Below are positions 6,852 to 14,626 of a stretch of 17,663 nucleotides of DNA, in pieces. Under the pieces are notes generated by a model, which had not been told where the DNA came from, did not search any database, and saw only the letters and a list, made by a program, of their open reading frames with translations. The stretch comes from Pseudomonadota bacterium. GTDB taxonomy: Bacteria > Myxococcota > UBA9042 > PHBI01. The stretch lies in NCBI GenBank assembly GCA_005772945.1, contig SXIE01000148.1:1-17663 (forward strand), read 5' to 3'. Within the stretch, counting starts at the first letter, position 1. Each line of letters begins with the position of its first letter. The position numbers were made by a program, and so were the translations under genes.

Positions 6852-8858
6852 TCAGGTGAGCGCGACGTGATGCTTTGTACACCAACGAATCAGTGAGATC
6901 AGCGTGAGGATTCGGCTCGCATTGACGGCGCCGCCAAGGTCCACGCGGCGCGGACGGTGCCCGAGGAACTGGTCCCAGGTCCGTTCGACGGCGCTAGGTG
7001 ACAGCGCGCCGCCGAGCGCGCTCTGCTCGGGATCGCGCAACGTCGCGTCGCCGAGCGCGCGCAGCGGGCCGCGCAGCCAGGCCTCCCAGGGGAGCACGAA
7101 GCCGATCTTGGTGCCGAGGAACTGCCGGCCATCGAGACCGGCGGCGTCGACCAAGAGCGGTTTCTTGAGGCCGGCGCGCGGGGCCTTGGCCGACCACGGG
7201 ACCGCGAGGAGCAGCTCGACCAGGCGGTGATCGAGGAGCGGCGCGCGGACTTCGAGGCTGTGGGCCATGCTCATCTGGTCGATGTCACGTAGCTGGGTAT
7301 TGCGGAGATAGGTGTGGAGCTCGCGGCGCGCGACCCACGACGGGAGATCGCGCCGTGCGACGTCCGTGTCCGTCTCCCCTTCCTCTGCTTGGTTCCCGCC
7401 CAGCGCTTGGTTGATCAGTGCGTCGCGCGAAGCGTCGCCAAGTGGCATGAGGCGGCGCGCCTGGGCCGGCGTATAGTGTTCGCGAACGAGCGTGTGGAGG
7501 GCGGCCGGATCGCCGCCCGTCAGGACCAGGCCGATCGCTTTGCGCAGGCGCGTCGGCACGCGCGGGTCCATGTCCGCGAGGAGATGCGCGCGCAGGGCCG
7601 CGGGCAAGATGCGGCCGGCGCGCCCGATCGCGACCCAGCGCGCGACGCGGTCATAGTAAGGATAGCCGCCAAAGACCTCGTCGCCGCCGGTGCCGGCGAG
7701 CGCGACGACCAAGCCGGCCTGGCGCGCGGCGCGCGACACGAACCAGGTGTTGAGCCCGTCGTGCGACGGCTGGTCCTGCTGGCCGAGCGCGGGCTCGACC
7801 GCGGCGCAGGCGTCGTCGGCCGAGAGGTGGGCGCGCAGGTGGCGGACGCCGAAGGTGGCGGCGGTGCGGGCCGCCCGCTCGCCTTCGTCCCAGGCTTTTT
7901 CGTCGAAGGTCAGCGTGAAGGCCTGCAGCTGGTCGCGGTGGGTCTTGGCCGCGAGCGCGACCAGGGCGGCGCTGTCGATGCCGCCCGAGAGGAAGATCCC
8001 GAGCGGGACGTCGGCCGAGAGGCGCAGCGAAACAGCCTCGGCGACGAGCGCGCGGAGGGCCTCGCGCCAGTCGGGGGCGAGCGGGCGGGCGAGGGGGTCG
8101 GGCAGGCGCCAGTAGGTGCCGTGGGTGACGGATAGGCCGAAGCCGCACGAGCCGCTCGACCCGCTCGAGATGGCGCGTGCCTCGAGCCAGGTGCCGGGCG
8201 ATAGTTGCACCACGTTGCAAATGAGCGTGGCCGGATCCTGCGTCGAGCCGTGCGCGAGGTAGCCGGCCAGGGCGTGGGGATCGAGGCGCGGCTCGACCAC
8301 TTGTGCGGCGAGTAGCGTTCGGACCTCAGACGCGAAAGCTAGGCGCGATGCGGGTCCGCGGGCTTCGCCGTCGTGTGTCCAGTAGAGGGGCTTCTTGCCG
8401 AGGCGGTCGCGCGCGAGCAGCAGCGTGTCGGTGTCCCGATCGAAGAGCGCGAGCGCGAACATGCCGACGAAGCGCTCGAGCGCACGCTTGCCCCAATGTG
8501 CAAGCGATTGCAGGACCACCTCGGTGTCGCCGGTCGAGCGGATCGCGACCCCCTCGGCGGCGAGCTCGGCGCGCAGCGCGCGGAAGTTGTAGACCTCGCC
8601 GTTGAAGACGAGCGTGAAGCGCCCATCCGGTGTCTGCATCGGTTGGTGGCCGCTCGGCGAGAGGTCGAGGATCGCGAGGCGCGCGAACGCGAACGTGGCT
8701 TGCAGCGCGGCCCCGCGCTCGGTGGCGAGGCCGTGGTCGTCGGGGCCGCGATGGTGCATCGCCCGAAGGGCCAAGGTCGCGCGGCGCTCAGCGTCCCCGC
8801 GTGCGACGCTCGGGTCGCCGGTCGGGGTGGGCGTGAGAAGGCCGAAGATACCGCACAT
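6852..8858 (-). CDS. asnB: Asparagine synthetase (glutamine-hydrolysing) family protein
   Basis: A 668-residue class II glutamine amidotransferase. It starts MCGIFGLLTP, so after Met removal Cys2 would be the glutaminase nucleophile. HRGPDDHG (36-43), RLAILDLSPSGHQPM (60-74) and FNGEVYNF (85-92) follow, and the ATP-pyrophosphatase loop SGGIDS is at 291-296. Residues 231-240 are a short glycine/serine insertion. The longer frame upstream is rejected because only the ATG at 8858 exposes Cys2, and the purine-rich AAGGCGGAGG lies directly upstream. AsnB-type enzymes in polysaccharide loci are often thought to amidate sugar carboxylates (compare WbpS/WbmI-like proteins), so amidation of a uronic or ulosonic acid is possible here, but simple asparagine synthesis cannot be excluded. 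It is 20 bases upstream of the aldolase-fusion gene, probably in one transcript. Confidence 0.9.
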   Translation of the reverse strand: MCGIFGLLTPTPTGDPSVARGDAERRATLALRAMHHRGPDDHGLATERGAALQATFAFARLAILDLSPSGHQPMQTPDGRFTLVFNGEVYNFRALRAELAAEGVAIRSTGDTEVVLQSLAHWGKRALERFVGMFALALFDRDTDTLLLARDRLGKKPLYWTHDGEARGPASRLAFASEVRTLLAAQVVEPRLDPHALAGYLAHGSTQDPATLICNVVQLSPGTWLEARAISSGSSGSCGFGLSVTHGTYWRLPDPLARPLAPDWREALRALVAEAVSLRLSADVPLGIFLSGGIDSAALVALAAKTHRDQLQAFTLTFDEKAWDEGERAARTAATFGVRHLRAHLSADDACAAVEPALGQQDQPSHDGLNTWFVSRAARQAGLVVALAGTGGDEVFGGYPYYDRVARWVAIGRAGRILPAALRAHLLADMDPRVPTRLRKAIGLVLTGGDPAALHTLVREHYTPAQARRLMPLGDASRDALINQALGGNQAEEGETDTDVARRDLPSWVARRELHTYLRNTQLRDIDQMSMAHSLEVRAPLLDHRLVELLLAVPWSAKAPRAGLKKPLLVDAAGLDGRQFLGTKIGFVLPWEAWLRGPLRALGDATLRDPEQSALGGALSPSAVERTWDQFLGHRPRRVDLGGAVNASRILTLISLIRWCTKHHVALT

Positions 8859-8910
8859 GACCTCCGCCTTCTCGCATGCCGAGCGTCCCCGGGGCAAGCG
8901 CAGCGGGCGC

Positions 8911-8922
8911 CCGGACGTCCGG
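8911..8922. repeat. 12-bp palindrome in the asnB leader
   Basis: CCGGACGTCCGG is a perfect 12-base palindrome in the 91-base gap between the secreted-protein gene and asnB. A second, overlapping palindrome CGTCCGGACG spans 8916-8925. It lies about 52 bases upstream of the asnB start, where a regulator could bind, but in very GC-rich DNA such palindromes also occur by chance. No T-tract follows, so it is not an obvious terminator. Confidence 0.25.
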
Positions 8923-8949
8923 ACGATCACGAGTGCGATCAGCGCACGG

Positions 8950-11061
8950 TTACGGAGCGGTCGCGAAGCGCGCGCGGATCTTCGTGAGGCCCTCGGCGAG
9001 GCGCTTGCGGTAGCTCGCGTCGAGCTTCTTCAAGAGGCGCTTCTGCATCGCCTCGAGGCCCGGAAAGCCGCATTGGACATAGGCCGCGTCGACGTCGGCA
9101 TCATTGTAGTGGGCGGTGATGCGGATGCTGCCGCCGCTGGTGCGCTCGGCGAGCCGATACGCCGGGCCGCGCGCCGCGAGGACGCGACGCTCGCAGTCGG
9201 ATGCGCGCTCGTTCGCCTTGTCGTAGGCCGCGACGTCCTTCTGCTCGGCGGCTGTAGCCAGCTTGACGGCGTCGTTCCACTCGAGCTCGAGGTTGCGGGC
9301 GGCGGGCGGGACCTGGCGAGGACCCTCGGCGCGCTCGGCGAGGTACTTCGCGTCGACCTTGTACATCGCGGCGTCGGCCGCCAAGAGGTGCAGGACGCCC
9401 ACGGCCACTTCGTCGTTGCGTTCGCTGCCCACGATAAGCAGCGGCTCGTCTTTCTTGGGCCACGCGGCGTCCTTGGCGGCGAGGTCGCGTTTGCCGCCGT
9501 CGACCGCGCGAATCGCGGCGGTGGCCTCGTCGAGGTCGAACTTCGGGTAGACGAAGAGGCCGTCCGGGACGGCGAGGAAGAGGCCCTGCTTGACGTCCGC
9601 GGTCCAGTGGCCGGTCGGCAGGAAGCCGAAGAAGGCCTGCAGCCAGCGCGCGCCGAGCGGCAACGTGGCCGGGGGCTCGAGTGTCAGTGCCAAGGGGTCG
9701 AGCGTCGTCGTCTCGTCGCCGGCCACCAGCGCGAACGGCACGCGGGTCTCGACGAAGCCCACGTAGGCCGCATAGCGCCCCATTTCCAAGCGCCCCGCGT
9801 TCGCCGGACTCCCCGAGGTCGGCGTGAGACAGGCCGTCTTGAAGTCGGGGAGCTCGCGCCGATCAGGCCCAAATGGCCCTTCGAGACGGATAGCGGCGTT
9901 ACCGCCGGTGACGAGCCGCAACCAGACGTTCGTGAGCGGCCGCGTGACGTCGAAGAACGCGGCGGGAGTGGTGCCGAAGCGCCGGTCGCCGCAGTCCTTG
10001 ACCCGCATGGACGAGGCCGGCGCATCCTTCACCGCGAGCGGCGCGGCGATCCCCTTGCCGATCGAAAACGCGGAAACCTCCGCGGGCCAAGGCTGATCGC
10101 GCGGGCGCGACCAATCTTCCACGGAGATTGCGAAGAGCGGGGTCGTGACGAGCGTGTCCTCTTTGACGCCATAGGCGCGCGTATCGCGCTCGCGCCCGTA
10201 GCCCTGCTCGCCCGCGACGCGCACTTCGAGGCGTCCCGCGGGGACGTTTTCGAGATCCGCATAGGGGCGTGAGCGCTGCTCGCCACGCCCGCTGTCGCTG
10301 CACACCGAGCGCCCCGCGGCGTCCGTGACGACGAGGTTGCGCGCGCCACCCTCGGACCAGATCCGCAGGTGGGGCCACGGGCGGTCGAGCGTGAGGACGA
10401 GCGCCGGAGCCTCGCTCGTGGCCCTTGCGTCATGGGCGCAGGCGCCCGTCGTCTTCGGCAACTTCCCTTGGCGGTCGTCGGTACGCAGGCCGTCGATGCG
10501 CATCGGGTTCGGCGTGAAGCCGTCGGCGAGGGGCCGCGTCGGCGGGGTCAGATCGACGAGCTCGAAGCGGAAGGTGTCGGCGGTCCAATTCGTGGGCTTG
10601 CAGCCGCCGCCGTACTGGGGGTTGCATTCGCCTATCACGCGGACTTCGTAGGTGCCGGGCTCCCAGTCGCGGACGTCGGTCGCCGACTTGTGGCTCGAGA
10701 ACTGGTTCCCCATGCAGAAGAGGCGGTCACCGGGAAGGAACACCGCCGCGCCCAGCGACTTCAGCAGCTTGCCGGTCGTGTCGTCGATGGTCAGGGCGGC
10801 GCGAACCTTCTCCTTCACGACGAACGTGAAGACCGAGTCGCGCGTCATGAGCGCGTTCACGATCTGGCAGCCGATCATGCGCGGCACGCCGAGGTCCTCG
10901 GGGCCCAGGTTCGGATCCCACGCGATGGCGGAATGCCCCGCGCTCACGCGATCGAAGCCGGGCTGGATGGTGACCGGGCTCGGGCCGGCGGCGTGAGCGG
11001 CGGTGGTCGCGAGCAGCGCAAGTGCAGGAAGGAGTCCGACGACGGATGACGATGCGTGCAT
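8950..11061 (-). CDS. Large secreted protein of unknown family
   Basis: A 703-residue protein I do not recognise. Residues 1-24 form a signal peptide (hydrophobic VVGLLPALALLATTAAHA, cleavage after AHA), with no lipobox, so it is exported to the periplasm or beyond. The body looks like three related beta-rich units with paired cysteines: about 65-160 (C65, C116, C146, C154), 208-290 (C208, C254) and 357-445 (C357, C411). Each has a cysteine near its start, a hydrophobic strand run and a G-x-Y/L-x-V-x-V type strand near its end. The C-terminal 200 residues are charged and partly helical, with two more cysteines and a lysine-rich tail. AAAGGA is eight bases upstream of the ATG. It lies between the nucleotidyltransferase gene and asnB with gaps of 87 and 91 bases. 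A sugar-binding or envelope role would fit, but this is a guess. Confidence 0.8.
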   Translation of the reverse strand: MHASSSVVGLLPALALLATTAAHAAGPSPVTIQPGFDRVSAGHSAIAWDPNLGPEDLGVPRMIGCQIVNALMTRDSVFTFVVKEKVRAALTIDDTTGKLLKSLGAAVFLPGDRLFCMGNQFSSHKSATDVRDWEPGTYEVRVIGECNPQYGGGCKPTNWTADTFRFELVDLTPPTRPLADGFTPNPMRIDGLRTDDRQGKLPKTTGACAHDARATSEAPALVLTLDRPWPHLRIWSEGGARNLVVTDAAGRSVCSDSGRGEQRSRPYADLENVPAGRLEVRVAGEQGYGRERDTRAYGVKEDTLVTTPLFAISVEDWSRPRDQPWPAEVSAFSIGKGIAAPLAVKDAPASSMRVKDCGDRRFGTTPAAFFDVTRPLTNVWLRLVTGGNAAIRLEGPFGPDRRELPDFKTACLTPTSGSPANAGRLEMGRYAAYVGFVETRVPFALVAGDETTTLDPLALTLEPPATLPLGARWLQAFFGFLPTGHWTADVKQGLFLAVPDGLFVYPKFDLDEATAAIRAVDGGKRDLAAKDAAWPKKDEPLLIVGSERNDEVAVGVLHLLAADAAMYKVDAKYLAERAEGPRQVPPAARNLELEWNDAVKLATAAEQKDVAAYDKANERASDCERRVLAARGPAYRLAERTSGGSIRITAHYNDADVDAAYVQCGFPGLEAMQKRLLKKLDASYRKRLAEGLTKIRARFATAP

Positions 11062-11116
11062 GCTCTCGGTCCTTTCTGGGCGGGCGCGTGGTCTGCGGCG
11101 TTCGGACCCCGTGACG

Positions 11117-11134
11117 GCCCGGCGTAAACCGGGC
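11117..11134. repeat. 6-bp stem-loop between nucleotidyltransferase and secreted-protein genes
   Basis: GCCCGG and CCGGGC enclose a six-base loop, CGTAAA, in the 87-base gap downstream of the nucleotidyltransferase stop. There is no run of T after it on either strand, so it is not a standard intrinsic terminator. It could be a weak attenuator or just a GC-rich coincidence. Confidence 0.25.
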
Positions 11135-11148
11135 GGAGCGCGCGACCG

Positions 11149-12114
11149 CTAACCGTCGCGGGCGAACCGCGCTATCGAGCGCCAGCCTCCGGGGACCCGA
11201 AGGGCCGAGCCGACCGATACCACAGCGCCGCGCGCGTCGTCCGCCACGAGCGCACGAAAGAAACGGCGCGCGGGGCCGAGCCCGAGTCGGTGCGGGTGGA
11301 TGCCGTCGCCGCCCAGGGCCGCGTGAAGCGCCCATCGCTGCGGGGCCGGCGGCGCGAGGGGCGCGAGGTGTTCGGCGGCGTCGAGCGCAAACCAGCGACT
11401 CGCCACGTGGACGGCGGCGTAGGTCGCGGCCCGTGCGCCATGCTGGAGCGCACGCTCGGCGAGGGCGTCGGGGGCGACCGTCGGGACGAGGCGCACCACA
11501 TCGACCCAGGCCTTGAGCGGCAGGCGAAAGCCGTTCTCGGCCAGGTGAATGGCGGTGTGGACGAGGGTGTCGCGCGGGCTCGTCAGCGGCAGCGGGGCGC
11601 CATCCTTGCGTGCATCTGCAAACATGGCGGCCAGATCCGGACGGCACCAAGGAACCTCGACCAGACGCCGGTGCAGATCGATCGACAGCACGAGGCCCGT
11701 CGCTCCGAAGGGCCGGAGGACCATCGGCCAGGCCCGCACGGCGCGCGGTCCGAGCGCGGCCCGGTCGGGGCCGGCGTCGTCCGCAAAGCCCACGGCGAGA
11801 AGGGCCGCGCGTATGTTGACGATGTCAACATCGGGCCCGTCGGGGACGAGCAGATCGAGGTCGCGACGGAAGCGATGGGCCGTCGTCGGGTAGACCGTGC
11901 GGGCGGTCACGCCGCCCTTGAGGAGGGCCACGCGCGTATCGAGTCCGGCCGTCGCGAGCGCGGCAGAGGCGCGTGCGAGGGCCAGCTCGAGCAGCGCGTC
12001 GAGCTGGCGTTGGCGCAGAATCGCGTCCGCGAGAAGGGGGGCGAGCGCGGGCGACGCATCGGCCGCAAGGAGGGCGACCTCCGAGGTCCGGGCGAGCGCG
12101 GCGACGTCGGACAT
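11149..12114 (-). CDS. Nucleotidyltransferase family protein (PF14907-type)
   Basis: A 321-residue protein with a helical N-terminal part (residues 1-60), then VALLKGGVTARTVYP (62-76) and HRFRRDLDLLVP (80-91). LLKG followed by R-R-D-L-D-L-L-V is the core of the 'uncharacterised nucleotidyltransferase' family (NTP_transf_5), where the D-x-D pair would bind metal. SIDLHRRLVEVPW (144-156) and the HTAIHLAENGF region (186-196) are also typical of the family. Members occur in exopolysaccharide and in lasso or other peptide clusters, but their substrate is not established. The ATG at 12114 has no Shine-Dalgarno sequence and lies inside a 19-base dyad (12113-12131); a sister dyad lies 300 bases into the gene. 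It follows the lipoprotein gene by 76 bases on the same strand. A much longer frame through this region reads out of frame into the lipoprotein gene and was not used. Confidence 0.75.
   Translation of the reverse strand: MSDVAALARTSEVALLAADASPALAPLLADAILRQRQLDALLELALARASAALATAGLDTRVALLKGGVTARTVYPTTAHRFRRDLDLLVPDGPDVDIVNIRAALLAVGFADDAGPDRAALGPRAVRAWPMVLRPFGATGLVLSIDLHRRLVEVPWCRPDLAAMFADARKDGAPLPLTSPRDTLVHTAIHLAENGFRLPLKAWVDVVRLVPTVAPDALAERALQHGARAATYAAVHVASRWFALDAAEHLAPLAPPAPQRWALHAALGGDGIHPHRLGLGPARRFFRALVADDARGAVVSVGSALRVPGGWRSIARFARDG
11813..11831. promoter_or_regulatory. Perfect 19-bp dyad inside the nucleotidyltransferase gene (candidate operator)
   Basis: ATGTTGAC-GAT-GTCAACAT is a perfect 8-3-8 inverted repeat, AT-rich in a GC-rich setting. 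It encodes the DVDIVNI stretch of the protein, so it could be coding coincidence. However, an almost identical dyad lies on the gene's own start codon exactly 300 bases away. The symmetry is that expected for a dimeric helix-turn-helix repressor; no regulator gene is in the window. Confidence 0.4.
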
Positions 12115-12131
12115 GTTGTCAGTGTCAACAT
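12113..12131. promoter_or_regulatory. Imperfect 19-bp dyad overlapping the nucleotidyltransferase start (candidate operator)
   Basis: On the plus strand it reads ATGTTGTCAGTGTCAACAT, with 8 of 9 base pairs symmetrical around the centre. Positions 12112-12114 are the ATG of the gene on the minus strand, so the dyad occupies the place where a ribosome binding site would be. Binding of a regulator, or folding of the RNA, could block translation or transcription start. It shares 17 of 20 bases with the dyad region at 11813-11832. Confidence 0.45.
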
Positions 12132-12133
12132 CA

Positions 12134-12172
12134 GATCGGCGGCCCCCAAGAAGCGCGCGCAAGGCGCCGATC
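12134..12172. repeat. 8-bp stem with 23-base loop in the nucleotidyltransferase leader
   Basis: GATCGGCG (12134-12141) and CGCCGATC (12165-12172) form an eight-base stem in the 76-base gap between the lipoprotein stop and the nucleotidyltransferase start. It directly adjoins the start-codon dyad. No T-tract follows, so an attenuator, mRNA-processing or stability element is possible rather than an intrinsic terminator. Confidence 0.35.
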
Positions 12173-12190
12173 GACCCCGGCCGCATCGGG

Positions 12191-14500
12191 TCAGAGCCGA
12201 TGGCGGATGACGGCGTGCTCGTTGCCGACCGCGATGAGCCAGCGTTGGCCGTCGTCGTCCTCGAAGATGGCGAGTCCTTGCGTCGCGCGGAGCGGCTGGC
12301 AGTAACCGTCGAAGGGTTCCCAGGTGAGTCCGTCGCCGCTGCGATGGGTCGGGGTGCCCGGCGCCGCGAGATAGAGCGTGTGCGAGACCGAATCGAGCAG
12401 CATGTCGCCCACGTCGTTGGTCGCGAGCCCCGCGCCGTCGGTCCGCCAATTCGCCCCGCCGTCGTCCGAGCGGTAGACGCCCTTGCCCCCCACCAGCGCG
12501 TAGAGGATAGCGCCGCCCGTGGTGGCATCGACGTCGACGGCGACCCGCCCGACCTTCTCGTCGCGCAGCGTGTCGTTCGGTTGGGTCCAGTGCGCGCCGA
12601 GGTCGTCCGAGCGGGCGACGCCGCCTTGGTAGAGCGCGGCGTAGACGCGCCCGGGGGTGGTCGGATCGCGCACGAGCGCGCGCACGTCGATGAACGCGCC
12701 GGCCGTCGTCTGGCTCGGCGTGAGGCCGTCGTTCGACGGGGTCCAATGGGCGCCGCCGTCGGTCGAACGCAGGACGCCGCTGACCTGCGTTCCCGCCAGA
12801 AGCGTGCCGTCCTCGAGCCACAGCGTCGCGAGGAGATTCGTCGGTCCGGGCCCGCTCGCGACAAATCCGTTCGCGCCGCTCTCGGTGAGCCACGCGTCGG
12901 GGGTGGCGCCGACGGCCGCGCGCTCGGCGTCGTCGGGATCGAGCGAGACGCTCTGCACGAAGTCGCGCGGCACCTTGGCGACGCGCGTCCACGGCAGCTC
13001 CGCCGTGCGCGTCCAGAGGCCGCTGCCCCAGGTCGCGAGGTAGGCGCGCCCTGCGCCGGCACCCACGTCGAAGGCGAGCATGCCGCGTCCGACATTCATG
13101 AGGCGCCAGCTGAGCCCCGCATCGGTCGAGCGGTAGAGGCCGCTGGTCGTCGCCGCGAGCACCGTACCGCGCTCGCTCGGGTGAGCCGCCAGGGTCGCCT
13201 GGAAGCGCCCGAGCTCGAGATCGAACCCCGACGCGAGCGGGCCGGTGAGCGTGACGCCGGCGTCGTCGAGGCGATAGACGCCGCGTTGGTAGACGCTGAG
13301 GTAGAGGCGATCGCAGTCGCCCGCGGCGAACGCCACGTCGGTCACGTCGAGGGCAGCGACGATCGGCAGCGCGCTCCAGGTCGCGCCGCGGTCGCTCGAC
13401 ACGAGGACGCCGCGCCGCACGGACGCCACGACGCGCGCGCTGTCGCTGGGGCAGAAGGCGATGCGCGTACCCCAGCTCACGTCGGTCGAGACGGTGGTCC
13501 AGTGCAGGCCGCCGTCGGTCGTGCGGAGAAGCGCGCCGGCGTTATCGGGGCCGAGCGTGTCGGTCTGGTTCGCGAGGCCGGCCAGCAGCAGATCGGGGTC
13601 GTCCGGTGGCGCGGCGAAGGAGAGAATGTTCGCGCGCGGAACGCCGACGTTGCGCGGCGCGAAGTTCACGCCGCCGTCGTCCGATCGCAGGATCCCAGCG
13701 CCCATGGTGCCGACGAAGACGCGTTGCGGGTTCGCGGGATGGGCGAGCAGCGCGCTCACGGCGAGGCCGTCGAGGGCGAGCTCGTCGAGGCTACGGCCGT
13801 TGTCGTGCGAGGCGTAGAGGCCGCTGGCGCCGCCACCGAGCAGGGCTTTGGGGTCGTCGGCCGGGAAGGCCAGGTGCGCGAGAGCCGCGTCCTCGGAGCG
13901 CTCCTCCCACGTGAGGCCGCCATCGGTGCTGCGGATGAGGACCGAGCCTGAGCTGGCCCAGGCCGTCCCCGGGTCGCGCGGGTCGAACGCCACGAGGTCG
14001 ATGCGCCCGCCGACGAGGCCGTCGTTCCACGACTCCCATGGGCAGGGTGGGGGAAGCTCGGGGCCGCCGTCGTCGGCGTCCGGACCGCTGTCCTGAGCGT
14101 CGGCAACCGTGTCCACCGGTGCGTCGCTCGCGGTCGTCGGCGCGTCGCTCACGCTGTCCTCGGACGTGGGCGCGGTGAGCGGCGTGGAGTCGCCGGGATC
14201 GCTTCCGTCCGGCGGGCGCGTGGCCGTGCTGCTCGTGGGGCTGCCGGTGTCGGTACCGACGACCTCGAAGCCAATTGCATCTCCGTGCAAATCAATGGGC
14301 TCCGTCGCCACGCAAACGCCGGTCTTGGCGTCGCCGCAGGCGGCAAGCAGCGCACACGCCGAGACCGCGGCAGCCCACGTGCTGGAGCGGAGCGACAGCA
14401 GGGCGTCCGAGGCGTCGCCGAGGAAGGAGCGTGCGAAGCACGTGCGCGTGAACGCTCGCGACCCCGGGACGGTGCGGTGTCGGTGCGAGACCCAATACAT
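12191..14500 (-). CDS. Asp-box (BNR) beta-propeller lipoprotein
   Basis: A 769-residue exported protein. After a long basic N-terminal region the hydrophobic stretch AAAVSACALLAAC ends in a lipobox (LAAC, Cys55). An acidic, Ser/Thr/Pro/Asp-rich linker (about 85-150) follows. From about 155 the protein is a string of short beta-repeats carrying about ten Asp-boxes of the form S-x-D-x-G-x-x-W: near 190, 231, 272, 326, 368, 457, 578, 630, 677 and 720. This is the sialidase/sortilin/YCF48-type propeller architecture; with about ten boxes it probably forms one large or two propellers. I see no sialidase catalytic set, so it is more likely a binding or scaffold protein on the outer envelope. The ATG at 14500 has no good ribosome binding site and gives an unusually long n-region, so a later non-ATG start is possible. 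It is first in the leftward gene run. Confidence 0.82.
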   Translation of the reverse strand: MYWVSHRHRTVPGSRAFTRTCFARSFLGDASDALLSLRSSTWAAAVSACALLAACGDAKTGVCVATEPIDLHGDAIGFEVVGTDTGSPTSSTATRPPDGSDPGDSTPLTAPTSEDSVSDAPTTASDAPVDTVADAQDSGPDADDGGPELPPPCPWESWNDGLVGGRIDLVAFDPRDPGTAWASSGSVLIRSTDGGLTWEERSEDAALAHLAFPADDPKALLGGGASGLYASHDNGRSLDELALDGLAVSALLAHPANPQRVFVGTMGAGILRSDDGGVNFAPRNVGVPRANILSFAAPPDDPDLLLAGLANQTDTLGPDNAGALLRTTDGGLHWTTVSTDVSWGTRIAFCPSDSARVVASVRRGVLVSSDRGATWSALPIVAALDVTDVAFAAGDCDRLYLSVYQRGVYRLDDAGVTLTGPLASGFDLELGRFQATLAAHPSERGTVLAATTSGLYRSTDAGLSWRLMNVGRGMLAFDVGAGAGRAYLATWGSGLWTRTAELPWTRVAKVPRDFVQSVSLDPDDAERAAVGATPDAWLTESGANGFVASGPGPTNLLATLWLEDGTLLAGTQVSGVLRSTDGGAHWTPSNDGLTPSQTTAGAFIDVRALVRDPTTPGRVYAALYQGGVARSDDLGAHWTQPNDTLRDEKVGRVAVDVDATTGGAILYALVGGKGVYRSDDGGANWRTDGAGLATNDVGDMLLDSVSHTLYLAAPGTPTHRSGDGLTWEPFDGYCQPLRATQGLAIFEDDDGQRWLIAVGNEHAVIRHRL

Positions 14501-14626
14501 CGCTCATAAGATGCGCCGATCCCTTCTAATGATCAACCGTTCGCCGAGAAAGCTCCGCGCGGCCGTCATGCGCGAGCGTCCGCCGAAGCGCTCGCCGCGC
14601 GGGCCCAACCCGCATAAGATGGGGCG
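14501..14626. promoter_or_regulatory. Divergent promoter region between lipoprotein and GT4 genes
   Basis: The 126 bases must hold start signals for both directions. The nonamer CATAAGATG occurs at 14505-14513, next to the lipoprotein start, and again at 14613-14621, just before the GTG of the GT4 gene. On the plus strand CATAAG resembles a -10 box, but I find no matching -35. The region also contains an AT-rich patch, CTTCTAATGATCAACCG, at 14523-14539. The assignment is tentative. Confidence 0.35.

Noticed and set aside
8602..10272. 556-codon open frame on the plus strand
   Set aside because: It runs antisense to asnB and the secreted-protein gene; its product is low-complexity Arg/Ala/Gly-rich with no domain. 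It is a GC-content shadow.
11149..13095. 648-codon leftward frame that includes the nucleotidyltransferase
   Set aside because: Its first two thirds are a wrong-frame reading of the lipoprotein gene. Only the part from 12114 has a protein-like composition and family motifs.
11897..13951. 684-codon open frame on the plus strand
   Set aside because: It is antisense to the BNR lipoprotein gene, whose Asp-box repeats and lipobox are clear; the frame has no recognisable motif.
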